DNA from: CAZZCN01 sp964652975
Lineage (GTDB): Bacteria > Bacillota > Clostridia > Saccharofermentanales > UBA5734
Direction of reading: 5' to 3'
DNA length: 57,654 bases
Assembly (NCBI GenBank): GCA_964652975.1
Contig: CAZZCN010000009.1
Span: 1-57,654, forward strand
Part shown: positions 16,572-25,462 of the stretch, piece by piece
Layout: every line of letters begins with the position of its first letter
How positions within the stretch are numbered: the stretch's first letter is position 1
Program-made: the position numbers and the translations under genes
The notes under the pieces: model-generated
Seen by the model: only the letters and a program-made list of their open reading frames with translations
Told to the model about the DNA's origin: nothing
Databases searched by the model: none

Positions 16572-16906
16572 TAATTACATTGAAGCCGGTTTGTCAGTAA
16601 AATTGCAATGAGAATTTTGTGTGCTTGCTGTTTACTTGTCATCAGAAAAGAAAATAAATACTTATCTATCTGAATTTCAAATATGAGAATACATGATTTC
16701 AACTTCTAATCGATAGAAATTCTTGGATTTATTAGACTATATTTTCTCTAAACCAATTCTCAATGTCATTTATCATTTATCATTACTCTTTTCGAATTTT
16801 CTCCAAGGTATTACAAAATTAATATTCATGTGATATAATTTATAAAAATAATTATAAATCCAAACGATAGCAATTATTAATTCAATTAAGAAAGGTGGTC
16901 AAAAAC
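16572..16906. promoter_or_regulatory. Intergenic region with a promoter at 16811-16839
   Basis: 335 bp without a gene. TTACAA (16811-16816), a 17-base spacer and TATAAT (16834-16839) form a good promoter about 68 bp before the DUF4870 gene. Nothing else was recognised in the region. Confidence 0.6.
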
Positions 16907-17233
16907 ATGGATGTAGGAAAATCGAAAGTCGGAGATTTGAATGGCGGCGCCGCTTCTGCGCTTTGTTATGTACTGGGAATCTTTTTTAACTTTATTCCGG
17001 GAATTGTTCTTTTGATTGTAGATGCAGACAACCCTTACATTAAATTCAATGCCATACAGTCACTTGTACTGTCACTAGTAGCAGCAGTTCTAGTCTGTAC
17101 AGTAATTGTTCCAATTGCATGCCTGATATTTATGATAATCGGAGCAGTTGAGTCAAACAAGGGTAATTTATACAAAGCGCCGGTTGTTGGTGAACTTTGT
17201 GCCAAATGGGCGAATCTGCCTCCTATGCAGTAG
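16907..17233 (+). CDS. DUF4870-type small membrane protein
   Basis: A 108-residue protein with three hydrophobic segments. The family pattern is visible: ALCYVLGIFFNFIPGIVLL, then NPYIKFNAIQSLVLS and a last helix with MIIGAVESNKGN. The role is unknown; such proteins are often near DUF2752, TM2 and similar small membrane proteins, as here. ATG 16907 follows AAAGGTGG; an in-frame GTG at 16895 overlaps that site. It ends before a clear terminator. Confidence 0.75.
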   Translation: MDVGKSKVGDLNGGAASALCYVLGIFFNFIPGIVLLIVDADNPYIKFNAIQSLVLSLVAAVLVCTVIVPIACLIFMIIGAVESNKGNLYKAPVVGELCAKWANLPPMQ

Positions 17234-17274
17234 GAATTCAGCTTAACCTATTAGAATACCGTCTGGGATCTTTA

Positions 17275-17304
17275 AACAGTCAATATAATGTTGGCTGTTT
17301 TTTT
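17275..17304 (+). terminator. Terminator of the DUF4870 gene
   Basis: AACAGTCAA (17275-17283) pairs with TTGGCTGTT (17291-17299, one G-U pair) and runs into T residues. Confidence 0.85.
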
Positions 17305-17376
17305 ATGGATTATAACAAACGGATATTATTCAATTATCAGATTATTATTTAAATCCAGTGATTGTTTTAGCAAATA

Positions 17377-17844
17377 TTAATATAGAATTTGCAGTAAAAA
17401 TTTGTATAGGCGAGCAAAAACTGAATTCGAATCATATATCATCGGTTCAATGTCTGGAAAGAAAAGATATAACCTGATTACATAAACTATCGACATGACA
17501 ATCCCAACAACTATGAAAAGAGGTGTCAATTTCCAAATCGTTGTTTTTCTTGTAAGCAATAGAACTATTGTAATTATAAACAGAGGAATAATTAGATATA
17601 CTAGGGGATGGTAGTGGAATGCACCGGGAAAATCAAAATGCAGCAATGAAATACTTGCCCTTGTCAGACCGCATCCCGGACATGGAAGCCCTGTTATAAC
17701 GCGCACAACACAGGTTGAACCGTTAATAAATATGCCGAAAACACAAAATGCAGCAACAGCCAAAACAGGCGTGAGATTATTGCTAATCGCACGCCTGAAT
17801 CGATTCCATAAAATTAGAATTTTAGAAAAACCGGTGTTCTTCAA
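17377..17844 (-). CDS. DUF2752-family membrane protein (second)
   Basis: A 155-residue protein with several membrane helices and the signature GLPCPGCGLTRASISLLHFD, paralogous to the 16104-16571 product. It begins 2 bp after the stop of the DUF4234 gene, so the two are one transcript and probably translationally coupled. Function unknown. Confidence 0.8.
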   Translation of the reverse strand: MKNTGFSKILILWNRFRRAISNNLTPVLAVAAFCVFGIFINGSTCVVRVITGLPCPGCGLTRASISLLHFDFPGAFHYHPLVYLIIPLFIITIVLLLTRKTTIWKLTPLFIVVGIVMSIVYVIRLYLFFPDIEPMIYDSNSVFARLYKFLLQILY

Positions 17845-17846
17845 CC

Positions 17847-18200
17847 CTAAGTTCTTTCCCAGATTTCATTTAACTGGCTTTGCACCTGATACATGAAGAC
17901 GATAAATCCAATACCGATCAATGAAAGAAGCAACCACATAACGAAATTCTTCGTTGCAGGAAAGCCGACCCTGGTCCTGATGTCGAAAATTCCTATATCA
18001 AGTTTGTACATTCCGACATAAATCAACGGGAAACAAAGTAAACCTAAAAGAAAGTACAGTGGAGCAGATATTCTCTGCTCTCCGAGGGCATTATTCACAT
18101 CACCGGAAACTTTAAACAACCAGTAAATCTGATAAATACCACAGGTGACAATTGACAATAAAATGACTGCAATTGGTGAACGAACTTTTCCTTTGTACAT
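17847..18200 (-). CDS. DUF4234-type small membrane protein
   Basis: A 117-residue protein. The N-terminal segment (SPIAVILLSIVTCGIYQIYW) is characteristic of DUF4234, followed by two more hydrophobic helices. The ATG at 18200 follows GAGGAGG with 5 bases between; a longer TTG start at 18215 would precede that site. It is the first gene of a two-gene minus-strand unit with the second DUF2752 protein. Function unknown. Confidence 0.8.
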   Translation of the reverse strand: MYKGKVRSPIAVILLSIVTCGIYQIYWLFKVSGDVNNALGEQRISAPLYFLLGLLCFPLIYVGMYKLDIGIFDIRTRVGFPATKNFVMWLLLSLIGIGFIVFMYQVQSQLNEIWERT

Positions 18201-18338
18201 AAAAATCCTCCTCAAAATTTGATTTTCGTTTGTAAAAATAAATGCGACATATGATGTTTCTGATATGAACTAAATCATAGTTATTTTATAACATTATATT
18301 GTTAGTTACACGTTGAATTTGGATTACAATCCAGTTAC

Positions 18339-18377
18339 ATTTATTATTATAATTATTATTATTATTATTATTACTAT
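18339..18377. repeat. (ATT)n microsatellite
   Basis: About eleven ATT/TTA-type triplets with small interruptions, in the 262-bp spacer between two minus-strand genes. No gene is visible in that spacer. Confidence 0.8.
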
Positions 18378-18462
18378 TTACATTTTCTTTAGCTTATATA
18401 CTTGTAAGAAATCAACAGCTCATTGGTGTAATTTGGAATTGATTTTTCTTTTGATACTCAAT

Positions 18463-18933
18463 TCAAATATTTTTGCCAAACCTGCCCCGCGGGTAGATCG
18501 AACCGGAGTCTATACTTAGAAGTTCAAATCCCTTGGCTTTATAGAAATTTACTGTCTTATGATTTGAGAGAGCTGTGTAAAGGACGATTTTCTCATACCC
18601 GTCGTCCTCTATTTGCTTTTGCGCAGCTTCATAAAGTATGCTTCCGACACCTGCCTTCTGCATCTCGGGTAAAACCGCAAAACGGCTTATAAGTGCAGTG
18701 TCTTCAGTCTCTTTAGATATACGTACAGTTGCGACAATCTTGTCTTTAAAAATGGCAACAAGAAAAGTATCGCTTTTTATGTACCGATCTATATCTTCAA
18801 TAGATTCCCTAAGCGATTCAAGAGTTTGAGGTATCATTGAATCCTTGGCGTACTGAGTCATTGCTGTATGTATAACACTTAGCATTTCACTGGAATCCTT
18901 TATTAAGGCTTTTCGCACAAGGATGTTTTTCAT
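18463..18933 (-). CDS. GNAT-family N-acetyltransferase
   Basis: A 156-residue acetyl-CoA-dependent acetyltransferase. The acetyl-CoA motif is visible (LPEMQKAGVGSILYEAA) after the typical beta-strand ISRFAVL, and NHKTVNFYKAKGFELL is the usual C-terminal motif. It lies 91 bp downstream of argF on the same strand with no terminator visible, so it may be the last gene of the arginine operon. A link to N-acetylglutamate formation is possible but unproved; many GNATs look like this. Confidence 0.85.
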   Translation of the reverse strand: MKNILVRKALIKDSSEMLSVIHTAMTQYAKDSMIPQTLESLRESIEDIDRYIKSDTFLVAIFKDKIVATVRISKETEDTALISRFAVLPEMQKAGVGSILYEAAQKQIEDDGYEKIVLYTALSNHKTVNFYKAKGFELLSIDSGSIYPRGRFGKNI

Positions 18934-19024
18934 GAAGGCTCCTCTTAGAACTTATAACATAATTTGCTTATTGCAGGAATTTCGATACTACCAATAGTTG
19001 AAATCAGTTGTAGAAGTACTAATA

Positions 19025-19951
19025 TTAGCCCCTGCCGGCCATAAGTTTAACCAGTACAGCTTTTTGGGCGTGCAAGCGGTTTTCGGCCTGGTCAAAAACG
19101 ACGCTTTGTGGTCCATCGATAACTTCACCGGTCACTTCATATTCCCTGTACGCAGGCAGACAATGAAGGAAAATAGCGTTCTTAGCAGCAAGATTCATAA
19201 GCTCGGAATTGACCTGGTACGGCATAAACACCGGAACCTTTGTCGACTTTTCGCTTTCCTGTCCCATGCTGATCCATGTGTCTGTATAGACAGCGTTGGC
19301 ACCTTTCATTGCAACCTCGGGGTCATTGGTTAATTCTATGCTTCCGCCGGTAAGCTTTGCCTGTGCAATCGCCTCGTCGATACATGTCAAGTCGCATTCA
19401 TAACCTTTTGGAGTGGCCACAGATATATGCATTCCAGCTTTTGCACAGGCGTGCAACAATGAATTTGCAACATTGTTTCCATCGCCAAGATAGGCCAGTT
19501 TCAATCCCTTAAGCGATCCCAGATGCTCTTTGATTGTCATAAGGTCTGCTAGTGCCTGACATGGGTGCATAAGATCTGTAAGCCCGTTTATTATAGGAAT
19601 TGTGCCGTATTCTGCCAGATCCAGAACATCTTTGTGTGCAAACGTACGTATCATGATCCCGTCAAGAAACCTCGATAATACCTTTGCCGTATCCTCGATT
19701 GATTCGCCTCTCCCGAGTTGAATGTCCTGGCTGCTGAGAAACAAAGCCTGACCACCAAGCTGATACATCCCTACCTCAAAGGAAACACGGGTTCTAGTGG
19801 ATGATTTGGAAAAAATCATACCCAGGGTCTTGCCACCAAGCAAATGATGCAAAATGCCACTTTTGGTTTCGCCCTTTAGCTTTGCCGCAAGTGATAGCAA
19901 TTCGTCCAGTTCTACCGGTGTAATATCGTTAAAACTTATAAAGTGTTTCAT
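19025..19951 (-). CDS. argF: Ornithine carbamoyltransferase
   Basis: Makes citrulline from ornithine and carbamoyl phosphate; 308 residues. The carbamoyl phosphate motif SSTRTRVSFE, the HPCQALADL motif and the ornithine-side HCLPAYREYEV segment are intact. It is in an arginine biosynthesis cluster, which argues for the anabolic form. A good ribosome binding site (AGGAGG) precedes the start. 182 bp separate it from argD. Confidence 0.96.
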   Translation of the reverse strand: MKHFISFNDITPVELDELLSLAAKLKGETKSGILHHLLGGKTLGMIFSKSSTRTRVSFEVGMYQLGGQALFLSSQDIQLGRGESIEDTAKVLSRFLDGIMIRTFAHKDVLDLAEYGTIPIINGLTDLMHPCQALADLMTIKEHLGSLKGLKLAYLGDGNNVANSLLHACAKAGMHISVATPKGYECDLTCIDEAIAQAKLTGGSIELTNDPEVAMKGANAVYTDTWISMGQESEKSTKVPVFMPYQVNSELMNLAAKNAIFLHCLPAYREYEVTGEVIDGPQSVVFDQAENRLHAQKAVLVKLMAGRG

Positions 19952-20133
19952 ATAAAAATCCTCCTATAATATGTCGTTTCTTAGGTTTACTCAAATAAAA
20001 AAATAAATATATGGAATTAGTAATTTTGAGTATAAAAATAGATAATTGCAAATAAGTTTTTAAGTGAGTAAATGGGTAATTTTTTTTGCCTTGTTGATTA
20101 TGGTTAAATTCGACTTAGCAAGCTTTGTTAAAA

Positions 20134-21345
20134 TCATACTTTCAGACTGTGTAGTATCTCCTCAAAATCTGCGCAAAATATGTCAATATGCTCCTTTTCG
20201 ATGATTAAAGGCGGTAAAAGTCTTATTACGGAATCACCAATGGAATTGACCAGGTAGCCTTTTTCGAGACATTTCATCTTGACTTCAACGGCGTTTTTAC
20301 CGGAAATAACTATCCCTATCATAAGTCCCTTGCCTCGCATCTCAACTAACAGACCTGTATCCTGCATTATTTTACCAAGGCATTTGGCAAAATATTCGCC
20401 CATTTCAGTAGCTTTCAAGATAAGACAGCTTGAATCCATCTCTTCAAGAACCGCCAATGCAGCGGCACACGCCAGCGGGTTGCCACCAAAAGTTGTTCCA
20501 TGGTCACCTGGGGCAAAACCCGAAGCAACCTTGGCCGTTGCCAAAACCGCACCAATCGGCACGCCTCCGCCTAATCCCTTTGCCGTCGTCACTATATCGG
20601 GGGAGATGCCGAACTGCTCATATGCAAAAAATGTTCCGGTACGCCCCATGCCGGTTTGAACCTCGTCAATTATCAGCAGAGCGCCTTTTTCTTTGCAACA
20701 CTTAGACACTGCCTTAAGATATTCCTTAGTAGCAGAAATTATACCGCTTTCACCTTGAATCACCTCAAGCATTACTGCACAGGTTTCAAAATCAACAGCC
20801 TGCTCTATAGCAGCTATGTCGTTGTAGGGAACATGTACAAATCCCTGTGGCAAAGGCCGGAACGGATGATTGTATTTTGACTGGCCGGTTGCAGTAACTG
20901 TAGCAAGAGTTCTTCCGTGAAAGGAATTGAGTGCGCTGATGATTTTAGGTCTCACCGTACCGCCCTTTTCGAAAAATATGCGTGATAATTTAATAGCGCC
21001 TTCGTTTGCCTCAGCACCGCTATTGGTGATAAAAACTTTGTCAAGTCCTGTACTGTGAGCAATCAACTTCTCGGCAAGCTCGGATTGCTCTTTTATATAA
21101 TAAAGGTTGGAGCAGTGAATCAGCTTTTGCACCTGTTCCGAAATTGCCTTGACCAGTCTAGGATGATTATGTCCCAATACGTTGACCGCGATTCCGCCAA
21201 TCAGGTCCATGTATTTCAAGTTATCCGTACCGTAAAGGTACATACCCTCTCCATGAGTGAAACATACCTGTATTCTTTTGCCGAATGTATTCATATAATA
21301 AGTGGAATCCTGTTCCATTACTTTTTGTAAAATCAAATCTTCCAT
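20134..21345 (-). CDS. argD: Acetylornithine aminotransferase
   Basis: PLP enzyme that converts N-acetylglutamate semialdehyde to N-acetylornithine; 403 residues. ITNSGAEANEGAIKLSR, the PLP-contact LLIIDEVQTGMGRTG and the Schiff-base Lys in TTAKGLGGGVPIGA are present. The start at 21345 (MEDLILQKV) follows GAAAGG; the frame is open about 32 codons further upstream but without family similarity. It sits between argB and argF. Confidence 0.95.
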   Translation of the reverse strand: MEDLILQKVMEQDSTYYMNTFGKRIQVCFTHGEGMYLYGTDNLKYMDLIGGIAVNVLGHNHPRLVKAISEQVQKLIHCSNLYYIKEQSELAEKLIAHSTGLDKVFITNSGAEANEGAIKLSRIFFEKGGTVRPKIISALNSFHGRTLATVTATGQSKYNHPFRPLPQGFVHVPYNDIAAIEQAVDFETCAVMLEVIQGESGIISATKEYLKAVSKCCKEKGALLIIDEVQTGMGRTGTFFAYEQFGISPDIVTTAKGLGGGVPIGAVLATAKVASGFAPGDHGTTFGGNPLACAAALAVLEEMDSSCLILKATEMGEYFAKCLGKIMQDTGLLVEMRGKGLMIGIVISGKNAVEVKMKCLEKGYLVNSIGDSVIRLLPPLIIEKEHIDIFCADFEEILHSLKV

Positions 21346-21516
21346 AATAAACGACCTTTCGATATTGTTTTTAGGGTTAAGATAAAAATGCAATAAATAA
21401 AGCAAAGCTTTGCCATTTAAGTGAATTTGTTTTTGAAGCATAAAACATAGTGAGCAGATTTTATAAAATTAACATAGCATAATCTATTTGTTTGGTGCTC
21501 TTATTGAATGAAGAAA

Positions 21517-22458
21517 TCAAATCTTCTCGCCTTCGTAGTAGGGTCGTCGCTCTTTCATGATCATGGTTCCGATTCCTCTGTTGGTAAAAATTTCAAGTAA
21601 AAGGCAATGTGGTATTCTTCCGTCAATAATATGTGCTCTGCCTACTCCGCCGTTAATTGTCTCGAGACAGCCAAGAACCTTTGGAATCATTCCTCCGCTG
21701 ATTGTTTTTTGATCAATTAGTTCAAAAACCTCTGCCTCTATAAGCGAAGGGACAACAACATCCTCTCCTGAGGGGGATTTGATCATTACACCCTCGACAT
21801 CGGTCAGCGTTATAAGCTTTTCTGCTTTAAGGGCTACAGCAATATGGCTTGCGACTGTGTCTGCGTTTATATTGTAACTCTGACCGTCTTTACCGATTCC
21901 TATCGGTGCTACAACAGGGATGTATTCATCACTTGCAAGCATTTCCAGAACCTTGGTGTTGATTTTCTCGATTTCACCTACAAATCCGAGATCAATAGGA
22001 TTGCCGTTCGCATCCTTTTCGAGTTTCTTGCATTCGATAAGGTTGCCGTCAATGCCAGATATTCCGATAGCCTTTGCACCTTTCTGGTTTAGCATCGAAA
22101 CTATTTCTTTGTTAGTCTTTCCTACAAGGACCATTCTTGCAACTTCGATGGTCTGGGCATCTGTGACCCGCAGTCCGCCACGGAATTCAGAGGGGATTTC
22201 GAGTTTGGTCAACATTGCACTTATTTCGGGACCTCCTCCGTGAACAAGCACGGGATTTATTCCGATGAATTTAAGAAGCGTTACATCCTCCATGACGTGA
22301 TTTTTCAATTCCTCGTTAATCATCGCATTGCCACCGTACTTAATTACAACGGTCTTGCCGGCAAGCCTCTGTATATATGGAAGAGCCTCTATAAGAATTT
22401 CCGCTTTGGAAATCAATTCCTTCATATCAACCTTGTTCTTGATCATTTCATTGTCCAT
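21517..22458 (-). CDS. argB: Acetylglutamate kinase
   Basis: Phosphorylates N-acetylglutamate; 313 residues. TVVIKYGGNAM, NPVLVHGGGPEIS and the late KLITLTDVEGV and GGMIPKV segments match the family. An N-terminal helix of about 30 residues precedes the core, as in arginine-sensitive hexameric enzymes, so feedback inhibition by arginine is likely. Its ATG overlaps the argC stop by one base (TAATG). Confidence 0.95.
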   Translation of the reverse strand: MDNEMIKNKVDMKELISKAEILIEALPYIQRLAGKTVVIKYGGNAMINEELKNHVMEDVTLLKFIGINPVLVHGGGPEISAMLTKLEIPSEFRGGLRVTDAQTIEVARMVLVGKTNKEIVSMLNQKGAKAIGISGIDGNLIECKKLEKDANGNPIDLGFVGEIEKINTKVLEMLASDEYIPVVAPIGIGKDGQSYNINADTVASHIAVALKAEKLITLTDVEGVMIKSPSGEDVVVPSLIEAEVFELIDQKTISGGMIPKVLGCLETINGGVGRAHIIDGRIPHCLLLEIFTNRGIGTMIMKERRPYYEGEKI

Positions 22459-23507
22459 TATATTCCTCCTCCTGTCTGTGTCAGCCCTGATTTTTCGGGA
22501 ATCCCCACCATGCAGTTAAGCGCCTGTACTGCTTGTAATGCAGCACCTTTGCCAAGATTGTCGATAGCGCATAATACAATTACACGGCCTGTATGCTCGT
22601 CGACAAATACGGAAATATCTGCAAAATTGGTATATGCTACATTCCTGGTATCAGGACATATAGCTAAAGGTAGGATTCTTATGAAAAATTCATCAGCGTA
22701 TTCATCCATAAACATATTGCGTATTTCATCCTGGCTTAACGGCTCCTTCAGCGTAGCATAAATGGTTGCAAGCATACCACGTTTCATAGGTGCAAGATGG
22801 GGCGTGAATGAGACTTTTATATTATCACCTGAAAGCTCTGAACAGATCTGCTCGATTTCGGAAGTGTGTCTGTGTCCGACAGGCGAATATGCTCTGAAAG
22901 TTGACTCGGTCTCGCAAAACGAGAACGCAAGTTCGGATTTTCTTCCGGCTCCGCTTACTCCGGAAGTGGCATCGATTATAATAGTTTTAATATCTATTAT
23001 ATTGTTTTTCAATAATGGCTTTATTCCCAGAATCGAACATGTAGGGTAGCACCCGGGGTTGGCGACAAGCTTTGCACTGCTTATTTCATCCCTGTAAATT
23101 TCCGGCAGACCATACACTGCCTGCCTGGCAAGCTCCGGAACGGGATGGACAAGCTTATACGCTTTTTCGTAAACCGAGATGTCCTTATATCTGAAATCTC
23201 CGCTGTGGTCCAGCACCCTTAGCCCTTTATCAAGCAGCTGAGGCACTACTACAGATGAAACACCGTGAGGAAGAGCAGTTATGACAATATCGCAGTTTGC
23301 CCCCAGATCTTCAACGTCCAAATCCGTACACTTCATATCAACTAAATTTCCAAATGCCGGATACACGTCAGAAAAATTCTTTCCTACATAGCTCTGTGAA
23401 ACGAGTCTTGTAATTTCGAAATCCGGATGATTGCATAAAACACGCACAAGCTCCATTCCTACATATCCGGTTGCACCAACTATTCCGATTCTAAATTTCT
23501 TGTCCAA
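22458..23507 (-). CDS. argC: N-acetyl-gamma-glutamyl-phosphate reductase
   Basis: NADPH-dependent reductase, 349 residues from a TTG start at 23507. That start is chosen because AGGAGG lies 7 bases upstream and the protein then opens with FRIGIVGATGYVGMELV; the ATG at 23546 would precede the ribosome binding site. The catalytic Cys is in ANPGCYPT, and SPVGHRHTSEIEQ and PHLAPMKRGML are intact. It is the first gene of the arginine operon. Confidence 0.95.
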   Translation of the reverse strand: MDKKFRIGIVGATGYVGMELVRVLCNHPDFEITRLVSQSYVGKNFSDVYPAFGNLVDMKCTDLDVEDLGANCDIVITALPHGVSSVVVPQLLDKGLRVLDHSGDFRYKDISVYEKAYKLVHPVPELARQAVYGLPEIYRDEISSAKLVANPGCYPTCSILGIKPLLKNNIIDIKTIIIDATSGVSGAGRKSELAFSFCETESTFRAYSPVGHRHTSEIEQICSELSGDNIKVSFTPHLAPMKRGMLATIYATLKEPLSQDEIRNMFMDEYADEFFIRILPLAICPDTRNVAYTNFADISVFVDEHTGRVIVLCAIDNLGKGAALQAVQALNCMVGIPEKSGLTQTGGGI

Positions 23508-23550
23508 GGGTAGTCCTCCTGTTTGGATACTTCTAATTTTATGCACAAAT

Positions 23551-23603
23551 AATGAATAAAATTAATAAATATACACTATAATGCATAAAAGCATATATAT
23601 CAA
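23551..23603 (-). promoter_or_regulatory. argC promoter with two ArgR-like boxes
   Basis: On the minus strand, TTGATA (23603-23598), a 17-base spacer and TATAGT (23580-23575) form a promoter. Two 18-bp ARG-box-like sites are present: AATGCATAAAAGCATATA (23580-23597), which fills the -35/-10 spacer, and AATGAATAAAATTAATAA (23551-23568) over the start region, 11 bp apart. This is a typical arrangement for arginine-dependent repression by ArgR. No argR gene is in the window. Confidence 0.7.
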
Positions 23604-24083
23604 GCAATATTCAACAATTTTAAAACAAATATCCAAATTTCACAAGCCTCTATAATACATTTAGATTAAATGTGTGTTAAATGTTCAAAGCAATTAAATG
23701 TAATTACACAAACTATTATTCAGGAGGAAGTAATTTGTAAAATCTGTATCATAGGTAACCAATAAACGTTCAGTTATTTTCTCGAATTTGAATCTTTTAG
23801 GACAAAAACACATAGTTCTAAGAAACCATAGCGAAAAAATCAGAATTATGAACTGCATAATGTTGCATAAAATGACAAAAAAGTTAATAAGACAATAACA
23901 AAGTTGTATTTTGTAAAAAAATACGACAAAAACACAAAATCATGCCACTGTATTACTAAATTATATTGAAAACATTTGTTAATTTGTCATATAGAATTTT
24001 AATCGTTTATTTGGTATATTTGAATCACAGATGGAACACATCTGAATTTTCGATGTTTAACAGATTATTTTGGAGGGAAAGAA
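23604..24083. other. Intergenic region between the divergent argC and msmX/ugpC-type genes
   Basis: 480 bp with no gene. It is A/T-rich, with no clear vegetative promoter for the downstream ABC gene. A perfect inverted repeat, CAGATG-GAACA-CATCTG, lies at 24028-24044, 40 bp before the start codon, and could be an operator or a small hairpin. Confidence 0.5.
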
Positions 24084-25196
24084 ATGGCTAATGTTATTTT
24101 AAAAAATGTATTTAAAAGGTATGACGGAGGAGTTATAGCTGTAAGTGATTTCAATTTGAATATCGCAGACAAGGAATTCATAATTCTTGTAGGACCTTCC
24201 GGTTGCGGAAAGTCAACAACCTTGAGAATGATTGCAGGACTTGAAGAGATTACAGACGGTGAGATTTACATCGGAGACAAGCTTGTTAATGATGTTCAAC
24301 CCAAAGACCGTGACATAGCGATGGTTTTCCAGAACTATGCTTTATATCCTCATATGACAGTTTTCGACAACATGGCTTTTGGACTTAAGTTAAGGAAAAT
24401 AGCCAAGGACGAAATTAAACGCCGCGTTACAGAAGCTGCAAGAATTCTCGAAATCGAGCACTTGTTAGACAGAAAACCAAAGGCTTTATCAGGAGGACAG
24501 AGACAGCGTGTTGCTTTAGGACGTGCCATCGTGCGTGACCCCAAGGTTTTCCTCATGGATGAGCCTCTTTCCAACCTGGATGCCAAGCTTCGTGTCCAGA
24601 TGCGTATCGAGATTACAAAGCTTCACCAAAGACTGCAGACAACAATCATATATGTTACACATGACCAGACAGAGGCCATGACAATGGGTACCCGTATCGT
24701 AGTTATGAAAGACGGATTCATACAGCAGGTTGATGCTCCTACAGCACTTTACCAGAAGCCACTTAATACTTTCGTTGCAGGATTCATCGGAATGCCTCCT
24801 ATGAACTTCTTCAATGCTACCCTGGTTCTTAAGAATGATGAGTATTATCTTGAGCAGGAAGGCTTTAGTATTAAGCTTCCCAAGGATAAGACAGTAGAGG
24901 ATGTCAAAGCCTATATCAACAAAGAAATGATAATGGGAATTCGCCCTGAAGCCATTTATGCAGAGAGCGAACTGGTCGAGCAATCACCGGAGACCTCGTT
25001 TAATGCATTGGTTGAAGTTGTTGAAATGCTTGGATCTGAGACATTGCTATACTTGAACATCAAGGGACTGAGTGCAGTTGCACGTGTAAATCCTCTTACG
25101 ACAGCAAAAGCAGGCGAGACAATCAAACTTTGTGCTGATGGCAATCGTATTCACCTGTTCGACAAAGAGACAGAGAAAATTGTCGCAAGAGTATAA
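24084..25196 (+). CDS. msmX: Sugar ABC transporter ATPase, MsmX/UgpC type
   Basis: A 370-residue CUT1-type ATPase. Walker A GPSGCGKST at 37-45, signature ALSGGQ at 134-139, Walker B VFLMDE at 155-160 and the switch His in YVTHDQ are intact. The C-terminal half is the regulatory OB-fold domain. No permease or binding protein is nearby and it is a single-gene unit with a terminator. That is typical of the shared (multitask) ATPase serving several oligosaccharide importers. UgpC/MalK are equivalent names. Confidence 0.92.
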   Translation: MANVILKNVFKRYDGGVIAVSDFNLNIADKEFIILVGPSGCGKSTTLRMIAGLEEITDGEIYIGDKLVNDVQPKDRDIAMVFQNYALYPHMTVFDNMAFGLKLRKIAKDEIKRRVTEAARILEIEHLLDRKPKALSGGQRQRVALGRAIVRDPKVFLMDEPLSNLDAKLRVQMRIEITKLHQRLQTTIIYVTHDQTEAMTMGTRIVVMKDGFIQQVDAPTALYQKPLNTFVAGFIGMPPMNFFNATLVLKNDEYYLEQEGFSIKLPKDKTVEDVKAYINKEMIMGIRPEAIYAESELVEQSPETSFNALVEVVEMLGSETLLYLNIKGLSAVARVNPLTTAKAGETIKLCADGNRIHLFDKETEKIVARV

Positions 25197-25247
25197 TTAA
25201 CTGAATTTTTAGTTAGCGAATCAACTAATAACCACGCAAACATTTAC

Positions 25248-25279
25248 AAAGACGCTCTTTTTACAGGAGCGTCTTTTAT
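25248..25279 (+). terminator. Terminator of the msmX-type gene
   Basis: AAAGACGCTC (25248-25257) pairs with GAGCGTCTTT (25267-25276), followed by T residues. Confidence 0.9.
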
Positions 25280-25357
25280 TTATGATGAAAAGTGCACAGA
25301 AAATGAGTCATTATTATGACAAAATGATAAAGATTCACTGAATTAATTGTTACCTTA

Positions 25358-25386
25358 TTGCAACATTCTTATTAAAAATATAATAT
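25358..25386 (+). promoter_or_regulatory. Promoter of the regulator-ftsEX cluster
   Basis: TTGCAA at 25358-25363, 17-base spacer, TAATAT at 25381-25386, about 75 bp before the PucR-like gene. Confidence 0.65.
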
Positions 25387-25462
25387 ATAATGTAAGTGTT
25401 GAAAACAGCACTAATAATTGTATGTATTAAAGTGATTAAATATAAATCAGGAAGGTGTCATT

